The notes below the pieces were generated by a model. That model searched no databases. It was not told the origin of the DNA and saw only the letters and a list, made by a program, of their open reading frames with translations. From Chromera velia (lineage: Eukaryota > Sar > Chromeraceae), in contig JAHBMJ010004200.1 in assembly GCA_018398765.1 (NCBI GenBank), forward strand, positions 71,501 to 83,585: a stretch of 12,085 bases of DNA, given 5' to 3'. A program made the translations under genes and the position numbers. This document shows, piece after piece, positions 7,792 through 12,085 of this stretch (position 1 is its first letter; every line of letters begins with the position of its first letter).

Positions 7792-7950
7792 TCAAGTGCT
7801 CCCTGACTCAGTCGTTTCCGTTCCTCCTGAGGTCTCTGTGGATGTGGAGGTCGAGGCCGCACTACCAGCAGAGGTTGAGAAGACCACAGCAATCACGATC
7901 ACAATCACAATCATGATAAGGAGAAAACAACCGATGTTGAAGTAAGAAGC
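7792..7950 (-). CDS. Gene B terminal exon, transmembrane helix and Ser/Thr tail
   Basis: After GTCATCCTGCAG|GCT the frame encodes ASYFNIGCFLLIMIVIVIVI, then AVVFSTSAG, then a tail made mostly of Ser, Thr, Gly and Glu, ending in TGA. The VIVIVI core is written in near-repeats of GTGATT, so part of it could come from hexanucleotide expansion. Joining to exon 2 is by phase and by a hydrophobic continuity argument only; the intron is 1118 nt. A separate small gene starting at an ATG near 8040 in the same open frame is the alternative. Confidence 0.58.
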   Translation of the reverse strand, partial: ASYFNIGCFLLIMIVIVIVIAVVFSTSAGSAASTSTSTETSGGTETTESGST

Positions 7951-9810
7951 CTGCAGGATGACATGTACAAGTTTATATGAGTGGATACTAAAAACACACA
8001 TGCGCGACATTACGAGTCTGTGCCGAACAGCAATGACACTCATACGCACAGCCTGCTACCCTGCAGGAAGACTGCGCAGTGGCGGCCACACAGGGTGACT
8101 TTGGATCAATCTGCCTTTTGCTCTTCTAAGACGCAATTACGGTCAGAAGGGGAGGAAAAAACAAAAGGAAAAGTCGCTGCTTTACACAATCAACGTCGTC
8201 GACTGCAGACAAAATGCGCTTTGACTGCTCTTCTTATGGACAGCAGGAAGAGAGAAAGAGTTGAGGTAAAGTGGTGTCACACCAGCACTTCTAAAGAGAT
8301 CAGCGTTAAATGCTCCCGGTACATTTTCTTTTCCAGTGACACGTCCAACTTCTTTTATTTGATTTCTTGTCTATACGTGGTTGGATCTGATTCGGTTTCA
8401 CTCTTTCTGTGTGTGCTCTTCCTGAACCACCCGAATGCCCATTCAGGAGAACCGCAGAAAGGGAACTCAAGTGCCGAACACCCAAATGAAAGGAGGGAAG
8501 TTGTCTTTCTGCGTTGAATTTGAAAAAGTGCAAAGATGAAACTTAAGAGAGAAAGAAAACTACTCCGTGTATCGTTTTCTTTCCCCCTTGTCAGCTCCTA
8601 AGCGCACGATCCGACTGACTGACTGACTGACGGACGGACGGACGGACGGACCATTTTGATTCGAGGCGAGTCCTTTGCGGGGTGACAGGCGAGACCCCAG
8701 ATACCCGCTGCATGAGAGAGGGCCGGAGAGTGAAAGCCGCCATGTGAAAAGAAAGGAGACTGATCCGATTTGCATTCACAAACGCCCAAACAAACTGACA
8801 TTTCGCTCCCACTGATTTGTATTTTTCTTTTCTCCCATGAAGTTTTGAATGCCGTCGAAGAGTGCTACCCGAGCGAGAGACTGCTTAAGTGGGTGCATGG
8901 GGGGCACACGGAAGGAACTCCACTGAAGGAAGGAAAGAACCTCTCGAAGTGGAAGAGGGAAAGAATTCAGCGACAACGACGGAATTCCATGGAGTAGATA
9001 GAATCGGCATGGGCCTGTGCGAAGATCGCAGAATAGACGGACGAGCTAGACTGACCACAAAGCATCACTGGCGGCATGCAGGACATTCCGAAACAACAGA
9101 AGAGGTAGAGAATCATCGGATCGTCTCCTGCCAGTACTGGCTGTTTCGCTCCTTCTCCCTTCTCTTTCTCATTCTCCTTTTCAGTATCCTTTTCTCTATT
9201 CCAAAAGCCCTTCTTTTTGGAGGCTGCCTTTTCAGGCGGGTCACTCATTTCGCCGGACGTCGGGGGAAGGTCACGGCTGTGTTCTCCTTCCCATCCGTCC
9301 CCCCCCTTCTCTCTTCTCCCTTGCCTGCTGTCTAGGTCTGTGTACTCGTAAACATGAGGTCGGGGTGGAGGGGGGGGAGGGGAAGGGAAAGAGCGCCATC
9401 TTTGCTCTTCAAATTCTCTTTCCCTGTAGAACGCTTCGTCATCTCTTCTTCTCCTTTGTTCCTCAAAACTCATCTCTCTCTGCGGGTGTCGGTCCCGAGA
9501 AGGAAACGCTGGAGGTGGTCGGCTGTCGAATGATTCTATCCTCCTGAAGGAACCATTCGAGGGGTGGCGCTGTGGGCTGTAGTTATGGTCTTGTCTGTAC
9601 TCCTGGTGGTAAGCAGAGGGGGGCGGTTGAGGTCCTGTGTTGGAGTGGAAGCTCCCTGCATGATCAGAAGAGACGGAATCAGAGAATTAAGGAGCAGGAA
9701 GGGGGGGAGAGGCGTCAGGAGAAGCGAAAGAGTGCCCACACAATGTGTGTGAGAGAGTATAAGTGTGGGTGTGTGGGGGTGCATACATACACATGCAAGT
9801 GAGTGATTGA

Positions 9811-9850
<40 letters not shown>

Positions 9851-10832
9851 AAGTATGCTCATGAATGTGTATGCGTGGCTAACCAAGAGGCATACATTCC
9901 TACCGGAAGGGAGGAGAGAGAAGGACAGTCAGGCAATTCAAATTAGCGCATGTTGAAGGCAGAAATCACATTGGGTCATGTCTTTCCCCACAATTCGGAC
10001 CTTCTAGACGGCGCACTTACCGCAGTTACACACACCCTTTTGCAACCTGGAAACGCATACGTCTAAAAACAGTCGTTTATGTTTCAACCAAGTAAAGGAG
10101 TGTTTTTTTCTGACCCTGGCTGTAGCCGTTGAGTACTCGTGAAGGTTGTCTCCGTTCACGTGGCTCTTCAGGGCGGTGGTGAGGGTGAGCGTAGTGGTGG
10201 GATGAGGGCGGAGGGGGCATGCGAGGAGAGTTCTGAGACTGTGCATGTCTTGGTGGTGGCTGATACAGAGGTCTGCTCCCTGAGGCCACCATTTGCCTTG
10301 GTGTACTTGAATGAAAGGGGGGAGCATGCTCCCTAGATTCTGGTCTTCTTGGAGAAGGGTAGTCTGATTGGTGATTTGGGCCTGCACTCCTCTCTCTGGG
10401 AGGGGAAGGGGGGTAGCGTGGAGACGGTCCGGGGGGAGGGGGCGAATGCTGTGACCGGATGGGAGCGCTCTTTGCAAAACGTCCAGGTTTGTGTCTTGGA
10501 GAGTATTGAACATCGTGCTCCTTCCTGTAGGGCCCTTCTTGTCGCGCACTTTGGGCAAAAGCCCCAGTGCGACCTGGGGGCCTTCCCCCAGTGGGAACAG
10601 TATTGGGGGCCGCTTGGGAGGAGAGTTGTTGACGAGTCGGGGTCTGATGGAAATCGCCAGAGTAGTCTGGGCGCCGGCTTGAGTGCATGTTTCCTGACGG
10701 TGTGGGAGATCTGCTTCCGATTTGAGTGACGGACCTGCCGTATTCCTGGGGCCTCTGCTGACTTCTGAAACCGCTGTTGGCGCCTGCTTCTCCCCTGGTC
10801 CTCCCCCTCGACGTGTAGTTGCTCTGTTGCAT
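7792..10832 (-). CDS. Gene B: unrecognised Pro/Arg-rich single-pass membrane protein
   Basis: I do not recognise the family. Exons 10832-10115, 9655-9069 and 7950-7792 total 1464 nt, giving 487 residues and TGA. ATG at 10832 is chosen because an in-frame TGA lies three codons before it. Residues 1-240 are low complexity and rich in Pro, Arg, Ser, Gln and His (SPPPPGPSPRYPPSPPRERS). Residues about 240-300 are Tyr/Pro/Arg-rich, followed by an Arg/Glu segment (EEQRRRRDDEAFYREREFEE), a polyproline run (FPSPPPPPPRPHVYEYTDLD) and a Lys/Glu stretch (KKKGFWNREKDTEKENEKEK). Residues about 420-435 are hydrophobic with three Cys (MILYLFCCFGMSCMPP), and about 439-459 form a strong transmembrane helix. 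A 28-residue Ser/Thr tail follows. There is no N-terminal signal, so the long N-terminal part is probably cytosolic and the Cys cluster could be lipid-modified (inference). Polyproline could bind SH3, EVH1 or profilin-type domains (inference). Confidence 0.7.
7951..9068 (-). other. Second intron of gene B (inferred)
   Basis: About 1.1 kb between the two hydrophobic exons. It has a 178-codon plus-strand frame (7981-8517) with no recognisable features and a GACT/GGAC microsatellite. I found no intermediate exon with convincing splice sites and coding quality. Confidence 0.5.
8613..8651. repeat. (GACT)n-(GGAC)n microsatellite
   Basis: About five GACT units change directly into five GGAC units. 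It lies in the inferred second intron of gene B. Confidence 0.95.
9069..9655 (-). CDS. Gene B exon 2
   Basis: The acceptor CTTCTGATCATGCAG|GG completes a Gly codon with exon 1 (NGYSQ-G-SFHSNTGPQPPPSA). The frame continues through Tyr/Pro/Arg-rich, Arg/Glu-rich and Lys/Glu-rich segments to a hydrophobic Cys-rich patch. Donor CCA|GTGATG keeps phase 0 with exon 3. If this donor is not used the frame reads on to TGA at 8967, giving a different C-terminus (VMLCGQSSSSVYSAIFAQAH and so on) whose shorter hydrophobic segment would be the only membrane-like stretch. Confidence 0.72.
9656..10114 (-). other. First intron of gene B
   Basis: 459 nt between CCAGG|GTCAGA and TCATGCAG|GG. It contains the GT/GA microsatellite and low-complexity GTG-rich sequence; no other gene is seen. 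Confidence 0.65.
9811..9851. repeat. (GT)10-(GA)10 compound microsatellite
   Basis: Twenty nt of GT are followed by about twenty nt of GA. It lies in the first intron of gene B (10114-9656), which on the transcribed strand makes it a CT/CA tract upstream of the acceptor. Confidence 0.95.
10115..10832 (-). CDS. Gene B exon 1, Pro/Arg/Ser-rich
   Basis: It opens at ATG 10832 (MQQSNYTSRGRTRGEAGANS) and stays open for 239 codons to a donor CCAGG|GTCAGA that leaves one base. The composition (Pro, Arg, Ser, Gln, His, with many SPR and PPP motifs) indicates disorder. The plus strand and another minus-strand frame are also open here because of low GC-skewed complexity, but only this frame joins in phase to exon 2. 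Confidence 0.78.
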
Positions 10833-11051
10833 TGTCAGCTTTCACGAAATGAAGATACAGTTTCCAGGGGAAACGCAGCTCTGGAGTGAGAACTACTGTT
10901 CTTTGTGGTCAAAAGGTTCGAAAAGGGACTGAGGACGGCTGCACGGTCATGAATGTTCAACGCACAATCGGTATCGAGTGGCTTGATTCATGGTTCGGAT
11001 GGATCAAAGTCTCAAATCGAATGCAGCAATACATTTTAATTAGAAAGCTAG

Positions 11052-11063
11052 TGCATGCATGTA
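11052..11063. promoter_or_regulatory. TGCATGCATGTA site upstream of gene B
   Basis: The same 12-mer as at 5648-5659. It lies about 220 nt upstream of the gene B ATG and 7 bp from the inverted-repeat element at 11071. Confidence 0.45.
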
Positions 11064-11070
11064 TGAATAT

Positions 11071-11388
11071 AAGCTCCTGCCCTTGAATATTGGACGCACG
11101 ATTTGGCTTGGCTTTGTATTATCACTTACTGTATTAGAATTCATTTTATTTTCTTTTTTTCATTTTTTTAATTTTAAAAAATGGTCGCTCTATAGGGTGG
11201 ATCCCTATTGTTTTTGCCCTATAAAGGGTTTTGTCACGCGCGCGGTGTGCGCGAAAAAACGCAAAAATAAATGTATTTTACAAGTTACATATACATGGAC
11301 AATGAGGGGCGGGTGGGTGGTGCGCCGTGGCAAAGTTGACCACACAGAGGTCTCAAAACGTGCGTCCAATATTCAAGGGCAGGGGCTT
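11071..11388. mobile_element. MITE-like element with 34-bp terminal inverted repeats
   Basis: The ends 11071-11104 and 11355-11388 are reverse complements over 34 bp with two mismatches. The shared core includes CTGCCCTTGAATATTGGACG. The 318-bp length, long inverted ends and lack of coding frame fit a non-autonomous DNA transposon. I could not see a convincing target-site duplication next to the ends, so a simple large inverted repeat is the alternative. The interior holds a short dyad (ATAGGG...CCCTAT near 11192-11210) and a CpG-rich GCGCGCG patch. Confidence 0.6.
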
Positions 11389-11760
11389 TGTGCCCGATTT
11401 GCCTTAAAAATGAATTTTCTCAAAATGATTTCTTTTTTTCTTTAAATTTCTATTACAGATGAATGTAGCCACATAGTAACCTAAATGGACTATTACACCA
11501 CTAACTTAGTTAAGCATCACACGCCTCTGCTGTTTTTTCTTTGTGTCTCTCTTTGTTCTTTTTTTGTGAAAGCTTTTCTTTACACCATCATAAACAAAAG
11601 AGGTGATACCAGTTTCTTTTTTCTTTTAACTTAGAGACTCACACGAGTCAGCCTTTCTCCCTTTTTCATTTCTTTTATCTTCTATCCTTCTCTCTAAACA
11701 CACCACGGTTTTATTTTTTTTTGCTCTTTTTTTCATACAAATAAAAGAGTGAATCGATGG
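11389..11760. other. AT-rich, pyrimidine-rich intergenic block
   Basis: About 370 nt with many T runs and CTTTTTCT-type sequence. No gene, RNA or terminal repeat is visible. Confidence 0.6.
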
Positions 11761-12085
11761 CAGGGTTGCTTTTCTGGTCGGTAACAGGTCTAGTCTACCG
11801 GCAATTGCCGGTAACCGGCAATGGCGTCAGTCTGCCTTCCTTTTACCGACAAAAACAATAATAAAAATTAGGGTCCCCCAAAAAAAATTTCGCCTGCGGC
11901 GCCAACCTTCAAAAACATGTTTTTAAGTGTTTATTGGCATTTGAAAAGCCTATTCACATACACACACACACACACACACACATAATATTTAAAAAATATA
12001 AATTTTTAACTGTTTCACTCTTATAAGTGACAAAAAGTTCTAACAGCTCTATGACAGCGTCTGTCCAACAACTACTCTCTTTTTT
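11761..12085. mobile_element. Possible hAT-like transposon end, truncated by window
   Basis: From 11761 the sequence begins CAGGGTTGCTTTTCTGG and continues into nested palindromes: TACCGGCAATTGCCGGTA (11796-11813, perfect 18 bp), a direct repeat ACCGGCAA just after it, and outer arms GTCGGTAA (11777-11784) and TTACCGAC (11843-11850). A CAGGG start with subterminal ACCGGTAA-like motifs is typical of hAT ends (family knowledge). The other end is not in the window, so this is tentative. Confidence 0.3.
11956..11982. repeat. (CA)n microsatellite
   Basis: About 26 nt of CA repeat in the AT-rich sequence after the possible hAT end. Confidence 0.95.

Noticed and set aside
7981-8517. 178-codon plus-strand frame
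   Set aside because: No recognisable motif, low-complexity and hydrophobic patches in random order, and it falls inside the inferred gene B intron.
8967-9068. Read-through of gene B exon 2 to the stop at 8967 as the main C-terminus
   Set aside because: Kept only as an alternative isoform; the phase-0 join to the strong transmembrane exon at 7950 seemed better, though not proved.
10333-10845. Second long minus-strand frame (170 codons) overlapping gene B exon 1
   Set aside because: Shadow of the GC-rich repetitive exon; it does not join in phase to exon 2 and has a less coherent composition.

Overview
The window is nuclear DNA from a eukaryote. The coding segments are exons separated by GT-AG introns with pyrimidine-rich 3' ends, and there are many microsatellites, GC-moderate gene regions and sharply AT-rich intergenic blocks. 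No ribosome binding sites, operons, tRNA, rRNA or CRISPR are visible. The intron style, low-complexity S/P/R/E-rich proteins of unknown family and repeated TGCATGCA sites upstream of genes (a known apicomplexan AP2 target sequence) suggest an alveolate such as a chromerid alga (for example Chromera) or a coccidian. This placement is an inference of low to moderate confidence.

Two genes can be built, both on the minus strand, and I recognise neither family. Gene A (about 5508 down to 2) has nine exons with phase-consistent junctions and encodes about 1009 residues. Its stop codon TAA lies at 4-2, so the gene ends at the window edge. It has a basic N-terminal part, a charged probable coiled coil, an acidic Ser/Glu stretch, a mostly globular middle and a Ser/Pro-rich tail. 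Its 5' end is uncertain: an ATG is present at 5508, but a separate open minus-strand segment (about 6062-5865) could be an upstream exon.

Gene B (10832 down to 7792) has three exons whose lengths sum to 1464 nt (487 residues plus stop). It encodes a Pro/Arg/Ser-rich, probably disordered protein of about 400 residues, then a Lys/Glu-rich segment, a Cys-rich hydrophobic patch, one strong transmembrane helix and a short Ser/Thr tail.

Between the genes (5509-7791) lie three copies of a 14-bp element containing TGCATGCA, an AT-rich block with a TA microsatellite (about 6410-6920), and the presumed 3' flank of gene B. Upstream of gene B (10833-12085) are another TGCATGCATGTA site, a 318-bp element with 34-bp inverted ends (11071-11388, probably a MITE), a long AT-rich block, and a nested palindrome after 11761 that resembles a hAT transposon end. 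The introns hold CTGT/CAGA, AGTC, GT and GT/GA microsatellites.

Nothing shows that the two genes work together. They share only strand and the TGCATGCATGTA site upstream. No complete, clearly novel system could be demonstrated. The best leads are the uncharacterised gene B membrane protein, the shared upstream motif, the 34-bp-TIR element and the unusual splice choices of gene A.
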